NCBI RefSeq assembly: GCF_900114765.1
Contig: NZ_FOUD01000013.1
Coordinates: forward strand, 1-64,000
Origin: Halopseudomonas pachastrellae
Lineage (GTDB): Bacteria; Pseudomonadota; Gammaproteobacteria; Pseudomonadales; Pseudomonadaceae
DNA length: 64,000 nt
Direction of reading: 5' to 3'
How positions within the stretch are numbered: the stretch's first letter is position 1; the number at the start of each line of letters is the position of its first letter. A program made the position numbers and the translations under genes. Below, piece after piece: positions 46,604-56,679 of the stretch. The notes under the pieces are model-generated. The model was not told the DNA's origin and did not search any database. It worked only from the letters and a program-made list of their open reading frames with translations.

Positions 46604-47359
46604 TCATTGCAAATTAGCCCGCCAGCGTATCCAACCCTCGGCGTCCGGACGCCCGAGCAGGCTCAGCCCCTCAGCGAGCGAGGAATCAGCCTCCGGGCGT
46701 GCCTGCAGGCGCGTATCCAGTTTCAATGGTGCCGCCGGCTGCCAGCGGGCAGTACCCTGCAGGCCCAGCGGGCCACCGTTGTCGGCCAGCGTCATCACCA
46801 GCCAGCCATTGTCCTGGCTCAACTTGGCACCCAGGTCACCCAGCGCCAGCGGGTTGGGTAAGCCGCCCCCGGCATTCTGCCAGCCAATGCGCCCGGTCGC
46901 CCGGCTTACTTCTCGAAAATCCTGCAGTTGTAGCTCACTGATATCCAGCAACCAGTCGCCCTGCAGTACAAAGGGCGCCTTGTTGACCTGCGCCATGCTG
47001 GCCGCATCAAGATAGCCGTTGACCTGCTCAAGGGTGATGCTGCCAAGCCCTGCGCGAACCAGTGCGCGCACCTGGCCCTTGCGTGGTTGCCAACTGAGGT
47101 CCAGTACCACTTCACCACGCAGCAACCCACCCGGCTGCCAGTCCCAGCTGAGGGCGCCCTGATCAATGCCCGCAACCTGCATGCGCGCCACCTCACCCTG
47201 CCACAGCGTGCCCCGCAACCCGGTCAGCTCGACGCGGGTTGGCAGATACCCTTTTAACGATTGCCAAACCAGCGTGGCCGGCAGATTGGCCAGCAGGGTC
47301 GCCAACAACACCAGCGTCGCCAGCAACCACAACCTTTTGCCTCGTATCCAGCCGCTCAT
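46604..47359 (-). CDS. gspN: Type II secretion protein GspN
   Basis: A 251-residue inner-membrane protein with one N-terminal anchor (LWLLATLVLLATLLANLPATLVW) and a periplasmic part with VELTGLRGTLWQGEVARMQVAG, LSWDWQPGGLLRGEVVLDLSWQPR, the AsmA-like GspN pattern. GspN is present in only some T2SS operons and its role is not established. Its ATG overlaps the gspM stop (ATGA). Confidence 0.85.
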   Translation of the reverse strand: MSGWIRGKRLWLLATLVLLATLLANLPATLVWQSLKGYLPTRVELTGLRGTLWQGEVARMQVAGIDQGALSWDWQPGGLLRGEVVLDLSWQPRKGQVRALVRAGLGSITLEQVNGYLDAASMAQVNKAPFVLQGDWLLDISELQLQDFREVSRATGRIGWQNAGGGLPNPLALGDLGAKLSQDNGWLVMTLADNGGPLGLQGTARWQPAAPLKLDTRLQARPEADSSLAEGLSLLGRPDAEGWIRWRANLQ

Positions 47360-47841
47360 TGACCACGCTCCACCAGAATACGGGCGGCGACCTGGCCCGG
47401 CGCCTCTGCCACGTCGATGGACAATTGCGACACCTGCAAGCCCTGGCGCAGCTCCAGGTCGGCCAGCCAGCTCATCAGCGAATCAAAGCCCACCTGGTCA
47501 AAGCTCAGTCGCGCGCCATCACCTTCGGGTTGCACGCGGGTCAGAGCCTGACGCAGCCCTGCCGCGTTGGCGGACACCTCAATCAGCGTCAGCACCGAGC
47601 CCTGGGCCGGTGCGCCAGCGGACGCGGGTGCCAGGCGGGCGCGGCGACGGACATCATCAGCCACCTGATCCATCCACACAGCTTCAGCTGAGAGCCATGC
47701 AACCTCGGCCCGTAACGCACTGCGCCCCTGTACCAGCGGCTCCCAAATGGCCACCCAGACAACAATCAGCGCGAGAATCACGCCGCCGCCCATGAGAATA
47801 AACCGCTCTCTGGCGGCCAGCCCCGCCCACCAGGCCTTCAT
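47356..47841 (-). CDS. gspM: Type II secretion protein GspM
   Basis: A 161-residue bitopic protein: short cytosolic start (MKAWWAGLAARERFILMGGG), a membrane helix (VILALIVVWVAIWEPLV) and a periplasmic domain of ferredoxin-like type (LIEVSANAAGLRQALTRVQPEGDGARLSFDQVGFDSLMSWLADLELRQG). It binds GspL and helps anchor the GspE ATPase. It overlaps gspL and gspN by ATGA at both ends. Confidence 0.9.
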   Translation of the reverse strand: MKAWWAGLAARERFILMGGGVILALIVVWVAIWEPLVQGRSALRAEVAWLSAEAVWMDQVADDVRRRARLAPASAGAPAQGSVLTLIEVSANAAGLRQALTRVQPEGDGARLSFDQVGFDSLMSWLADLELRQGLQVSQLSIDVAEAPGQVAARILVERGQ

Positions 47842-49061
47842 GACTCACTCCTTGCAATACGTATCCGTGCGCTGACGCCGCCATTTTCCGAGTCGGCGCC
47901 CTCCAGGCTCTCGGTAATACCCGCGCTGCCCGCCAAGGCCGCACGCAGCTTTTCCAGCTCGGCAAAGCTGACCACCTTCAACTCGACATCCAGCGCATCG
48001 ACGCTACCGCGTAACTGGCGTATTTCCACTCCGGCCTGCCCCTTCACGCTGGCAAAGAAGGCATGCAACAGCATGCCGGCACCGGCCTGGACCTGGCCGC
48101 TGGAGCCCTGCAGTTGCTGCTGAAACTGCACCAGCGGGTCCTGCATGCGTGCGCCCGGCAGGGCGCGGGAAAAGGTTGCATCAATCTGGCTGCGCAGGGC
48201 GTCGCGCTCTTCAACCAGAGCCGCGCGCTCGGCGCCCAGCCAGCCAATGGAGAGCAGCAGGACCACACCGGCTGCAGCCATCACCGGGCGCAATTTACGC
48301 CAGGGCGGCGCCGCCATACTTACCGCATAAGGGCCGGTCAGCAGGTTGAAAGGTGCCGCAGCGCTCAGTTGCTGCTGCAGACTCACAGCGGACTCTGTGG
48401 GTGGTGCGGTTACCAGTCGGGTGTCGGCAGGCAGGCACGCCTGCAAGGCGTCAACTTCGCTAGCCGGCGCCTCCAGCACCCGCTGCTCGGGTGCCAGCGT
48501 CTGCAGGCGGTTGCCCAGCCAGAAGGGCAGCAGCGCCTGCTCCAGCAACACCGGCTCCTCATCACCGGCGCAGACCAGCCAGCCCGGCGCCTGTGGCCAG
48601 TCCAGGGCCTGCAGGCGCAGCCCCTGACTCGGCGCCTGGTCAGCGTACAGCGCCGCCAACGGCAACAGCGCTTCAACCCGCAGACCGGCTTGGGCAAAGC
48701 GCTCGGTCCAAGCGGTCATAACGCTGTGTTCTACAACCGCAGCGCTGACGCGGCCATCGCTGCGTCTGGGCCCCATGACGATGTGCAGGTCGTCCAGCTC
48801 CTGACTCAGGCGCTCTTCCAATGCGTAGGGCAACGCTGCACGCAGGGCGGCGGCGCGCTGGCCCGGTAGCGTCACCCGGTGCAGCCCGACGCCCTCGGGC
48901 AACAACGCGCGCACCCGCTCTGCGGCAAAGCGCTGGCGCAAAACGCCAAGGCTGTCGCAGCCTTGCTCAAGGGGTTGCCCCTCCCGCCCCAGGCGCCACC
49001 AATGCAATGGCCCGTCCTGCTCGGAGGCAGCGGCTACTGCGGTCAAAAGCACTATCAACAT
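47838..49061 (-). CDS. gspL: Type II secretion protein GspL
   Basis: A 407-residue protein with an actin-like cytosolic domain (about 1-245; LPEGVGLHRVTLPGQRAAALRAALPYALEERL), one membrane helix near 260-280 (VMAAAGVVLLLSIGWLGAERAAL) and a C-terminal ferredoxin-like periplasmic domain (VEIRQLRGSVDALDVELKVVSFAELEKL). It recruits GspE to the membrane platform and contacts GspM. It starts 19 bases after the gspK stop. Confidence 0.9.
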   Translation of the reverse strand: MLIVLLTAVAAASEQDGPLHWWRLGREGQPLEQGCDSLGVLRQRFAAERVRALLPEGVGLHRVTLPGQRAAALRAALPYALEERLSQELDDLHIVMGPRRSDGRVSAAVVEHSVMTAWTERFAQAGLRVEALLPLAALYADQAPSQGLRLQALDWPQAPGWLVCAGDEEPVLLEQALLPFWLGNRLQTLAPEQRVLEAPASEVDALQACLPADTRLVTAPPTESAVSLQQQLSAAAPFNLLTGPYAVSMAAPPWRKLRPVMAAAGVVLLLSIGWLGAERAALVEERDALRSQIDATFSRALPGARMQDPLVQFQQQLQGSSGQVQAGAGMLLHAFFASVKGQAGVEIRQLRGSVDALDVELKVVSFAELEKLRAALAGSAGITESLEGADSENGGVSARIRIARSES

Positions 49062-49080
49062 GCACGCATTCCTGTTGTTG

Positions 49081-49881
49081 TCACGGCTCGCAGGCCGTCT
49101 GTTCGCGCAACACTACCTTGCCATTTGGCGCATCCAGCAGTGTGCACTGATAAAACTGTCGTTCGCCGAAGCTGGCCACTATCTGCAGACGCATGAACCA
49201 GGGTGCGTCACCGCCGGCCCCCTGTTCGGCAAACACCTCCTGCATCAGATCGCTGCTGCGCTCCAGATCAATCGGGCTCTGATCCGACGGATAGGCCGTC
49301 ACATAGGGCGCCAGCGCTTGCCAGGCCTCGCTGGTCATGCCGCTGACAGCGTTGAGTTCCGATGCCACCAGCATGGTGCGATTGGCCGACAGGCGCGGCG
49401 GGATATCCAGCTGATACACCGCGTCATCGGTTTCCGGATCCATCCAGTCACTCACCGCCAGCGCCAGCTGACTGCCTGGCGGCATGCTCACACCACTGTC
49501 ACGGCCGACCCGATCCACCAGTTGCGCGAACAGCGCCAACTGCCGTTCGTCACCACCGGCCAGAGCGTTGAGATTGAAGCGACAACGCATGTCGTCCAGC
49601 GTGGCCTGCAGCTGCACCTGATCCACCTCAAAGGGCAACACCGGCGACAGACAGGTGTCCCAGATGAGATCGTCCGGGCCATCGGCCTGCTCCAGAATCT
49701 GCAGCACCATTTTTTCTGCGCCGAGGGCAATTTCCCGCGACAGGTCGCGCTCGAACACGGCGCTGCTGCGGCGAATGTCCGCCTGCCCGCGCATGGCCAT
49801 GCCCACGGCGGCCGTCACCGCCAGCGCGACAATCAGCAGCGCGGTAATCAGGGCTACGCCCTGCTGCCGTTGGCGCTTCAT
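49081..49881 (-). CDS. gspK: Type II secretion minor pseudopilin GspK, short form
   Basis: A 266-residue pseudopilin. MKRQRQQGVALITALLIVALAVT has the K-type prepilin start (Gly before V-A-L-I, no Glu at position +5, as usual for GspK). The body contains RCRFNLNALAGGD and SDWMDPETDDAVY, the Ca-binding and alpha-domain landmarks. It caps the pseudopilus with GspI and GspJ. At 266 residues it is shorter than the roughly 320-330 I recall for XcpX, suggesting a reduced alpha-domain. Its ATG overlaps the gspJ stop. Confidence 0.9.
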   Translation of the reverse strand: MKRQRQQGVALITALLIVALAVTAAVGMAMRGQADIRRSSAVFERDLSREIALGAEKMVLQILEQADGPDDLIWDTCLSPVLPFEVDQVQLQATLDDMRCRFNLNALAGGDERQLALFAQLVDRVGRDSGVSMPPGSQLALAVSDWMDPETDDAVYQLDIPPRLSANRTMLVASELNAVSGMTSEAWQALAPYVTAYPSDQSPIDLERSSDLMQEVFAEQGAGGDAPWFMRLQIVASFGERQFYQCTLLDAPNGKVVLREQTACEP

Positions 49882-50498
49882 TGGCTCACCGCAATCAGGC
49901 GCCGAATCTGCCCCAGGCGCGGCAACTCCAGCACCACCTCAACGGCCAACGGCAACTGGCTGGACTGCGGGTCCTGATCGGCCTGCGGCCAGCTGTCGAC
50001 CCGCTCCAGTCCGCTGGCGCCACGCACGATGAAATGAAAGCCGCTGTCCACACCCAACTTCTCCTCTTCGCCCACCAGCTCGGCAAACGGCTGCATGCGA
50101 CGGCTATCTGCATCAGCGATATCCACACCGGGCCACAGATCACGCTCAAGCCCCCGCTCAGTCAAGCGCCAGGCCGTGCGCCGCAAACGCTCGGTGCCGC
50201 CAGCGCCGGCTCGTACCAGCTCCAACAGCGGGTAATCGTCGGAGCCAGGCACCAGGCGCAGCGGCGGCAGGCGATCGCCAAACTCGTCACGTACGCGGAT
50301 ATCCACCAACTGCGACAAGTCGCGCTCCAGCACGCTCAAACTGACCTGCAGGTCCGCCAATACCTGCGCGTGCTCACGGCTGACCTCGTTCACCTGCAGC
50401 ACCGAACGCAGCCCCTGATAGGCAACCACACTCATGATCGCGAACACGGCCATCGCCACCAGCAGCTCCAGCAGGGTGAAACCCTGTTGCCGCCTCAT
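49878..50498 (-). CDS. gspJ: Type II secretion minor pseudopilin GspJ
   Basis: A 206-residue pseudopilin: MRRQQGFTLLELLVAMAVFA is the type IV prepilin motif (cleaved after Gly by the prepilin peptidase, Glu at +5), with the GspJ body VAYQGLRSVLQVNEVSREHAQVLADLQVSLSVLERDLSQLVDI. It belongs to the tip complex. Overlap with gspI and gspK by ATGA on each side. Confidence 0.92.
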   Translation of the reverse strand: MRRQQGFTLLELLVAMAVFAIMSVVAYQGLRSVLQVNEVSREHAQVLADLQVSLSVLERDLSQLVDIRVRDEFGDRLPPLRLVPGSDDYPLLELVRAGAGGTERLRRTAWRLTERGLERDLWPGVDIADADSRRMQPFAELVGEEEKLGVDSGFHFIVRGASGLERVDSWPQADQDPQSSQLPLAVEVVLELPRLGQIRRLIAVSQ

Positions 50499-50884
50499 GG
50501 CAGGACAAACCCGCTGACCAGCGCCCGCTGTTCAGTCTCGCCGCCGGGCATCAGCCATACCCGAATATCGATACGCTTGACCGCCGGCAACGGAAACGGC
50601 GCCTTGGCCGTGTAATCGCTGATGCTGGCCTGGTAACCAAACTGGTACGGCCCCATGGTCGTATCCCCACGCAGATCGCCATCGCTGGCTGGCCGCATGC
50701 CGGATTGGTACTCGGCCAGCAGGTTGCTGCCAGCCCAATGGGCCAGGGTACGCTCCTGCAGATAGGCACTGTTGCGCGCATGGTCGCTACCCGCTTTCAC
50801 CAGCGCAGCCAGCGCCACGGCCAGAATGGTCAGCGCCACCAGCACTTCGATCAGGGTAAAACCGGCGTCCTTACGGGCGTTCAC
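50495..50884 (-). CDS. gspI: Type II secretion minor pseudopilin GspI
   Basis: A 129-residue pseudopilin: MNARKDAGFTLIEVLVALTI is the prepilin motif and the C-terminus has IRVWLMPGGETEQRALVSGFVL. It starts the tip complex of the pseudopilus. The start overlaps the end of gspH by 14 bases. Confidence 0.92.
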   Translation of the reverse strand: MNARKDAGFTLIEVLVALTILAVALAALVKAGSDHARNSAYLQERTLAHWAGSNLLAEYQSGMRPASDGDLRGDTTMGPYQFGYQASISDYTAKAPFPLPAVKRIDIRVWLMPGGETEQRALVSGFVLP

Positions 50885-51416
50885 TGAATACCTCGATCTG
50901 GCCGTTCAGGTCGGTCCTGATATAGCGCTTCAAATCGCCCTTGGTTTCCGTCAGCACAATCAGCCCCGGCGTCATTTCGCCGGTATTGCCCAGGCGTATC
51001 TGGGGTGTCCAGGTGGTACTGCCGGACAGCCGGCCAGCCTGCTCGTCGGCCTCAAAGTCCAGCTCGATCAGCCCCTCGGTCAGCCAGTGCGGGCCGAGCT
51101 GCGGGTCCTGTACGGGCCGCCACTCACGGCTGGCGTCATCCAGCAACACCAGATCCAGCACGCTGTAACTGTCACGCCGTAACCCCAGCGCCCGCTCGTT
51201 GCCCCCACTGATCAGGAGTTCGTCGCGCGCCAGACGCAATACCGCGGCCAGGCGATCGCTCTCCTTGCGCAGCTCCCGCTCCGCGCCGTTACCCAGCGAC
51301 AGGGTCGCCAGGCCGGCAATGACGCCGATCAGCACCAGCACCACCAGGACCTCGATCAGGGTAAAGCCGGCACTGGCGGCAGACGCCGGCCGACGGGCGG
51401 GAGAGGCTGACATCAA
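50871..51416 (-). CDS. gspH: Type II secretion minor pseudopilin GspH
   Basis: A 181-residue pseudopilin with motif SAGFTLIEVLVVLVLIG. The body (KESDRLAAVLRLARDELLISGGNERALGLRRDSYSVLDL) is of the GspH/FimT type. The N-terminal leader of about 15 residues is longer than in its neighbours. ATGA overlap with gspG. Confidence 0.92.
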   Translation of the reverse strand: MMSASPARRPASAASAGFTLIEVLVVLVLIGVIAGLATLSLGNGAERELRKESDRLAAVLRLARDELLISGGNERALGLRRDSYSVLDLVLLDDASREWRPVQDPQLGPHWLTEGLIELDFEADEQAGRLSGSTTWTPQIRLGNTGEMTPGLIVLTETKGDLKRYIRTDLNGQIEVFSERP

Positions 51417-51889
51417 CGTTCGCTGTTCTGATTCTGGTCCAGGTTCCAGTTGCCGATATCGGCGTTGTTGTCCGTACCGCCGGCACGGCCATCGGCGCCA
51501 TAGCTGTAGAGGTCAAACAGGCGACCGTCGCGACCCGGGGTCTGGTACTGATAGTCGTTACCCCAGGGGTCCTGCTGCAGGCGGTCCAGATAACCACCGT
51601 CACGCCAGTTGCGCGGCGCATCCTGGCCGGTCGGGCGCTGCACCAGCGCACGCAGCCCCTGCTCGGTGGTGGGATAGCCGAAGTTGTCCAGTCGATACAG
51701 GTTTAGTGCGCTTTCGATAGCGCGGATATCGCTCTGCACCTTGGTCGTACGCGCCTGATCCGGGCGGTCCATGACCCGCGGCACCACCACGGCGGCCAGA
51801 ATGCCGAGGATCACCACGACCACCATGACCTCGATCAACGTAAAACCGCGCTGCGCCGCGCGGCCCAGGGATTGCTTGTGGGACATCAT
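51413..51889 (-). CDS. gspG: Type II secretion major pseudopilin GspG
   Basis: A 158-residue protein with RGFTLIEVMVVVVILGILA and the conserved GspG body: KVQSDIRAIESALNLYRLDNFGYPTTEQGLRALVQRP, then LDRLQQDPWGNDYQYQTPG and SYGADGRAGGTDNNADIGNW with the Ca-binding site. It forms the pseudopilus that pushes substrates through GspD. Two ATG codons stand at the start (51889 and 51886). The TGATG arrangement couples it to gspF. Confidence 0.95.
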   Translation of the reverse strand: MMSHKQSLGRAAQRGFTLIEVMVVVVILGILAAVVVPRVMDRPDQARTTKVQSDIRAIESALNLYRLDNFGYPTTEQGLRALVQRPTGQDAPRNWRDGGYLDRLQQDPWGNDYQYQTPGRDGRLFDLYSYGADGRAGGTDNNADIGNWNLDQNQNSER

Positions 51890-53100
51890 CAGTTCACCAA
51901 TTGGTTGAGTTCAAAGATAGGCAGCAAAATGGCCAGCACAATTACCAGCACCACTGCGCCCATGGTCAGAATCAGCAGGGGCTCAAATACCCCCATTACC
52001 ATCGCGATACGCGCTTCCAGCTCGCGTTCCTGGGTTTCGGCAGCGCGCTCCAGCATGCTGTCCAGGGTGCCGCTGCTTTCGCCGCTTTTGATCAGGCTGA
52101 GGGTCATCGCCGGAAAGTAGCCGCTGCGCTCCAGCGCCAGCCCTACCCCGGCGCCCTCGCGCACCCGCTGGGCGGCAGCAGACACGGCCTCGCGCATGGG
52201 CAGGTTGGAGATCACACTGGCGCTCATATTCAGCGCATCGAGCAGAGGCACGCCGCTACCCGCCAGAATATTGAGGGTCCGGGCAAAGCGAGCGGTGTTG
52301 AGGCCTCGGGTCAGGCGGCCGATCAGTGGCAGGCGCAGTAGAAAGTCGTGCCAGCGGCGCTGGTAGGCCGGCTTTTTCAGCAGCGTGCGCGCGCCATAAA
52401 CCAGCCCCACCAGCACCAGCAGAATGAGAATGCCCCAGTCCCGCAGGGTGTCGCTGACGGCTATCAGCGAGCGGGTCAACAGCGGCAGCTCCTGGTTCAT
52501 GCCGTCAAAGACCTTGACCACCTCCGGCACTACGTAGGTCAGTAGCGCCACAGTCACCAGCAGTGCCACGCAGGTCAGAATCGCCGGATAGAACATCGCC
52601 AGCTGAATCTTCTGACGCATGGCGTTCTGCGCCTCGACGTTGTCAGCTAGCCGCTCCAGCACCAGGTCCAGACGGCCGGCCTGTTCACCGGCTGCAATAG
52701 TGGTGCGGTAGATCACCGGGAAGACCGACGGGAATTCACCCAGCGCGTGGGCCAGCGGCAAGCCTTCCATCACGCGAGTGCGCACCGCGGTCAGCGCCGA
52801 GCGCACCCGGGGCGATTCGCTTTGCCGGGCGACGGTAGCCAGTACTTCTTCTATTGGCAGACCAGCGCGCGCCAAGGTCGCCATCTGCCGGGTCGCCAGC
52901 GCCAGCTCCAGCGGTTTGATGCGCTGCTGAAAAACCGGCATACGCAGCAGCGCCTGACGCTCGGCGACCTGGTTGACCGACATCGGCGTAAGCCCCTGCT
53001 CGCGCAGGCGACTGCGCACCTGACGCGGCGAGTCACCCTCCTCTACCCCCTTGCGGGTGCGGCCAGCGCCATCCAGTGCGGTGTATTCAAAGGCAGGCAC
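51889..53100 (-). CDS. gspF: Type II secretion inner-membrane platform GspF
   Basis: A 403-residue GspF/PilC protein with two T2SSF domains (about 70-195 and 270-395; LATRQMATLARAGLPIEEVL and FARTLNILAGSGVPLLDALNM) and three membrane helices (about 165-190, 215-235 and 375-400). It is the platform that assembles pseudopilins. It starts with GTG at 53100 (PAFEYTALDGAGRTRKGVEEGDSPRQVR) with GGAGG upstream, two bases after the gspE stop. Confidence 0.95.
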   Translation of the reverse strand: MPAFEYTALDGAGRTRKGVEEGDSPRQVRSRLREQGLTPMSVNQVAERQALLRMPVFQQRIKPLELALATRQMATLARAGLPIEEVLATVARQSESPRVRSALTAVRTRVMEGLPLAHALGEFPSVFPVIYRTTIAAGEQAGRLDLVLERLADNVEAQNAMRQKIQLAMFYPAILTCVALLVTVALLTYVVPEVVKVFDGMNQELPLLTRSLIAVSDTLRDWGILILLVLVGLVYGARTLLKKPAYQRRWHDFLLRLPLIGRLTRGLNTARFARTLNILAGSGVPLLDALNMSASVISNLPMREAVSAAAQRVREGAGVGLALERSGYFPAMTLSLIKSGESSGTLDSMLERAAETQERELEARIAMVMGVFEPLLILTMGAVVLVIVLAILLPIFELNQLVN

Positions 53101-53102
53101 CC

Positions 53103-54617
53103 TCAGTCCTCCCGCGTCACGCGCAGTACTTCTTCCAGGGTGGTATCACCAGTCAGCACGCGGCGCAGACCATCCTGACGAATGCCCATCTGCGCCAGTC
53201 GAGCGTGACGTACCATCGCCTGTTCGCTGGCACCGTCATGAATCAGGCCACGCAGGGTGTCGTCGATCTCGACCAGCTCATAGATACCCGTCCGCCCGCG
53301 ATAGCCGGTGCCGTTACAGGCAGCGCAGCCGGTCGCGCGATACAGCGTTGGCGGCTGCTCGGCCGGTACACCCATCAGCCGGCATTCGCTGGCACTGGCC
53401 TGATGCGGTTCGCGGCAATCCGGGCACAGGGTGCGCACCAGCCGCTGGGCCAGTACGCCGTTCAAGGTCGAGGACAGCAGAAAGGGTTCAATGCCCATGT
53501 CACGCAGACGGGTAATGGCGCCGACAGCGGTGTTGGTGTGCAAGGTAGAGAACACCAGGTGGCCGGTCAGACTGGCCTGAATGGCGATCTGCACGGTATC
53601 CACGTCACGGATCTCACCCACCATCACCACGTCCGGGTCTTGGCGCAAAATAGCGCGCAGGCCACGGGCAAAGGTCATGTCGACCTTGTTGTTGATCTGC
53701 GTCTGGCCGATGCCGTCGAGGTAGTACTCGATCGGGTCTTCGACGGTAAGGATGTTGCGGCTGCGGTCATTCAGACGCATCAGCGCCGAGTACAAGGTCG
53801 TCGTTTTACCGGAGCCGGTGGGGCCTGTTACCAGCACGATGCCGTGGGGCCGACTGATTACCCGCTCCATGGCGTCGTAGTGCTCGGTGCACATGCCCAG
53901 CTGACGCAGTTCCAGGCGACCAGCCTGCTTGTCGAGCAGACGCAGTACCACCCGCTCGCCGTGCCCGGACGGCAAGGTCGAGACCCGCACATCAACTGCC
54001 CGGCCAACCAGTCGCAGACCGATACGGCCGTCCTGCGGCAGGCGTTTTTCGGCGATATCCAGCTTGGCCATGACCTTGATGCGCGAGACGATCACCGGCG
54101 CCAGCGCGCGCGGCGGCTCCAGTACCTCACGCAGCACACCGTCGACCCGCAGGCGAATCGACAGGCGGTTTTCAAAGGGTTCGATATGGATATCGGACGC
54201 ATTTTCCTTGACCGCCTCGGACAGCAGCGCGTTGATCAAACGAATGATCGGCGCCTCATCCTGGGATTCCAGCAGGTCTTCAGGCTCGGCCAGCGACTGC
54301 GCAACCGAGAGCAGGTCAGCATCATCGCTCAGCCCCTCGACAAACTGCATGGCGTCATTGGCCGAGCGCTCGTAGCGATCACGCAGGCGCGCAGCAAAGC
54401 TGTCATCGTCCAGCACCACCGGCAGCAGCGGGTGCCCCAAACGGCGACGCAGCTCCAGCAGGCCCTGCGGATCGCAGTCGGCGCGCACAAAGACTTCCAT
54501 CTGGCCGTCGTCACGCAGGCTGCCGGTCAATACCCCGACCCGCCGGGCAAAGCGGTAACCGGTGTCGGTCGGCGCGCTGGCAGGCGCCACCTCGGAGAGG
54601 ATGTCCGACTCGCTCAT
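53103..54617 (-). CDS. gspE: Type II secretion ATPase GspE
   Basis: A 504-residue ATPase: N-terminal GspE_N domain, Walker [18 protein letters not shown] near residue 265, Asp box and Walker B ([31 protein letters not shown]), His box ([21 protein letters not shown]), and the zinc tetracysteine (CPDC...CAAC) near residues 400-450. It powers pseudopilus growth. The ATG at 54617 has GGGGA upstream. Confidence 0.96.
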   Translation of the reverse strand: MSESDILSEVAPASAPTDTGYRFARRVGVLTGSLRDDGQMEVFVRADCDPQGLLELRRRLGHPLLPVVLDDDSFAARLRDRYERSANDAMQFVEGLSDDADLLSVAQSLAEPEDLLESQDEAPIIRLINALLSEAVKENASDIHIEPFENRLSIRLRVDGVLREVLEPPRALAPVIVSRIKVMAKLDIAEKRLPQDGRIGLRLVGRAVDVRVSTLPSGHGERVVLRLLDKQAGRLELRQLGMCTEHYDAMERVISRPHGIVLVTGPTGSGKTTTLYSALMRLNDRSRNILTVEDPIEYYLDGIGQTQINNKVDMTFARGLRAILRQDPDVVMVGEIRDVDTVQIAIQASLTGHLVFSTLHTNTAVGAITRLRDMGIEPFLLSSTLNGVLAQRLVRTLCPDCREPHQASASECRLMGVPAEQPPTLYRATGCAACNGTGYRGRTGIYELVEIDDTLRGLIHDGASEQAMVRHARLAQMGIRQDGLRRVLTGDTTLEEVLRVTRED

Positions 54618-54619
54618 GA

Positions 54620-56674
54620 TCAGTCCCCGCTCGCAGCCGGCGGCGCGCTGATGCTCGCCGGAGGCGTACCCTGCATGGCGTTTTCAAACGGCGGCGGCAG
54701 CGTCAGCAGGTAGTTCCAGTCAGGCAGAATCGGCACGCCATCGCCCACATCCAGGCGCCCGCGACGATTCTGCTCGGCCACCTGCTGGTCACGAATATAG
54801 CTGTACTTGCTGTGGGTCAGGCTCTGCGCGACGGCCGAATCCCGCACAATCACCGGGCGCAGGAAGACCATCAGGTTGCGCTTTTGCAGCGAGGCCGTGT
54901 CATAGCGGAACAAGCGCCCCAGCCCCGGCACATCGCCAAGTACCGGCACCTTGTCGGTGGTTTCTATCATCTGGTCGTCAATCAGGCCGCCCAACACGAT
55001 CATCTGGTTGTCATCGACCATCACATGGGTCGTCAGGCTGCGCTTGTTGGTGATGATATCTGCCGCGCCGCTGACCCCGGGTGCGATCTGGGATACTTCC
55101 TGGGCAATCTCCAGGCGTACGGCGTCGCCCTCGTTGATCTGCGGACGGATCTTAAGGGTAATACCCACATCTTCACGCTGAATGGTGTCAAATGCCTGCC
55201 CGGAATCCTCCACCGAGCGGCCGACAATAAAAGGCACGTTCTGGCCGACGACGATTTCGGCTTCTTCATTATCCAGCGTCAGCAGGCTGGGCGTGGACAG
55301 GATGTTGCTTGCGGTGTCGCCCTGCAGGGCGTTGACCAGCAAGGCAATCTGGGTGCTGCCAATGCTGCCGATACCGCCCAGGCTAATGCCGTTGCCGAGC
55401 GACGGCGGGGTGCTCACGTCCCCTTCCAGGAAGGCGTTCACACCGGCGGCAAGGTCAACGATGCCGTTGCCATTGCGGTTGAAGTTGATGATACCGACGC
55501 CCGAATCCTCGCTGCCGATGCCCCACTGCACGCCCAGCTCCTTGGCGCGGTCATAGGACACCTCGGCAATCACCGCCTCAACCAGCACCTGAGCGCGGCG
55601 GATATCCAGCTGGCGAATAATCGAGGACAACTCGCGCGATAGCTCCGCCGGGCCATAGATCACGACCGAGTTGGTGCTCTCGTGGGCTTCGATACGTACC
55701 CGGTTCTGCTCGGCCAGGTTGGTGCCGCCACTGGTGCTGGAGGAGCTCATGCCGCTGTTACCCACCGAGCCACTGCTGTTGTTGCGCTCGCGCCCCTCGG
55801 CGATGCCGCGCAATACCTCGGCCACCTCCTCGGCTTTGGCGTAGCGCAAATAATGCACCTGGGTGTTGCCCTGGTTGCCAGCCACATCCAACTGACGAAC
55901 CACGGCGCGCAGGCCGGCACGGGCCTCCGGGTCACCGCGCAGAATGACCGAGTTGGTGCGCTCGTCGGCAATCAATTTGGGGCCGCGGGCAAACTCTTCG
56001 GCCGGGGCATTGGAATCCAGCCCCTGAACGATGCGCACCACATCCAGCGCCGAAGCGTGCTGCAGCGGCAGCACTTCAAAGTCTTCCATTGATTCGCGAT
56101 CAATGCGCGAAATCAGCGATTTGATACGGCGCACGTTGGCCGCCGTATCGGCAATCACCAGCGAGTTGGACTGGGCCGCCGCAGCCAGGTGCCCGCCCTT
56201 GGGCACCAGCGGCCGCAGGATACGCACCAGTTGCCCGGCATCCATGTTGTTTACCGTCAGCACCTCGGTGATGTATTCGTCACCGGGCGTGTTGTCTCCA
56301 AGGGTGGCGACCTCGTTCTCCTTGGCCTGCACCTCAGGCACGATACGCACCAACCCGTCGCTGCCGCGCACAGCGGCAAACCCTTGGGACTTGAGCACAC
56401 TAAGGAAGATGTCGTAGAGCTCGTCGCGCCGAATCGGCTGACCAGACACCACGTTGACCTCACCACGCACGCGAGGGTCAACAATAAAGTTGATGCCGGT
56501 TTCCTGGCTGACTATCTCGATCAGGCCGTTGATGTCCGCATCACGCAGGTTGAGGACCAGGTCCTCCCCGTCTGCCGCTGCCCCTGCGGTCTGTGCCGCC
56601 AGCGGACCGCTCAGCGCCCCCAACCCCAATGCCAGCGCCAACGCCAGCCGCTGCTTCCGAAACTGCATCGACAT
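54620..56674 (-). CDS. gspD: Type II secretion outer-membrane secretin GspD
   Basis: About 684 residues: a signal peptide ([22 protein letters not shown]), N0 domain ([32 protein letters not shown]), N1-N3 repeats (about 115-335), and the secretin domain (about 400-620; [42 protein letters not shown]). There is a Ser/Gly-rich loop near residue 300 in N3 ([20 protein letters not shown]). It forms the outer-membrane channel. The start is at ATG 56674; the first codon of the longer frame is TTG and overlaps the gspC stop. The S-domain tail is short. Confidence 0.95.
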   Translation of the reverse strand: MSMQFRKQRLALALALGLGALSGPLAAQTAGAAADGEDLVLNLRDADINGLIEIVSQETGINFIVDPRVRGEVNVVSGQPIRRDELYDIFLSVLKSQGFAAVRGSDGLVRIVPEVQAKENEVATLGDNTPGDEYITEVLTVNNMDAGQLVRILRPLVPKGGHLAAAAQSNSLVIADTAANVRRIKSLISRIDRESMEDFEVLPLQHASALDVVRIVQGLDSNAPAEEFARGPKLIADERTNSVILRGDPEARAGLRAVVRQLDVAGNQGNTQVHYLRYAKAEEVAEVLRGIAEGRERNNSSGSVGNSGMSSSSTSGGTNLAEQNRVRIEAHESTNSVVIYGPAELSRELSSIIRQLDIRRAQVLVEAVIAEVSYDRAKELGVQWGIGSEDSGVGIINFNRNGNGIVDLAAGVNAFLEGDVSTPPSLGNGISLGGIGSIGSTQIALLVNALQGDTASNILSTPSLLTLDNEEAEIVVGQNVPFIVGRSVEDSGQAFDTIQREDVGITLKIRPQINEGDAVRLEIAQEVSQIAPGVSGAADIITNKRSLTTHVMVDDNQMIVLGGLIDDQMIETTDKVPVLGDVPGLGRLFRYDTASLQKRNLMVFLRPVIVRDSAVAQSLTHSKYSYIRDQQVAEQNRRGRLDVGDGVPILPDWNYLLTLPPPFENAMQGTPPASISAPPAASGD

Positions 56675-56679
56675 CTGTA

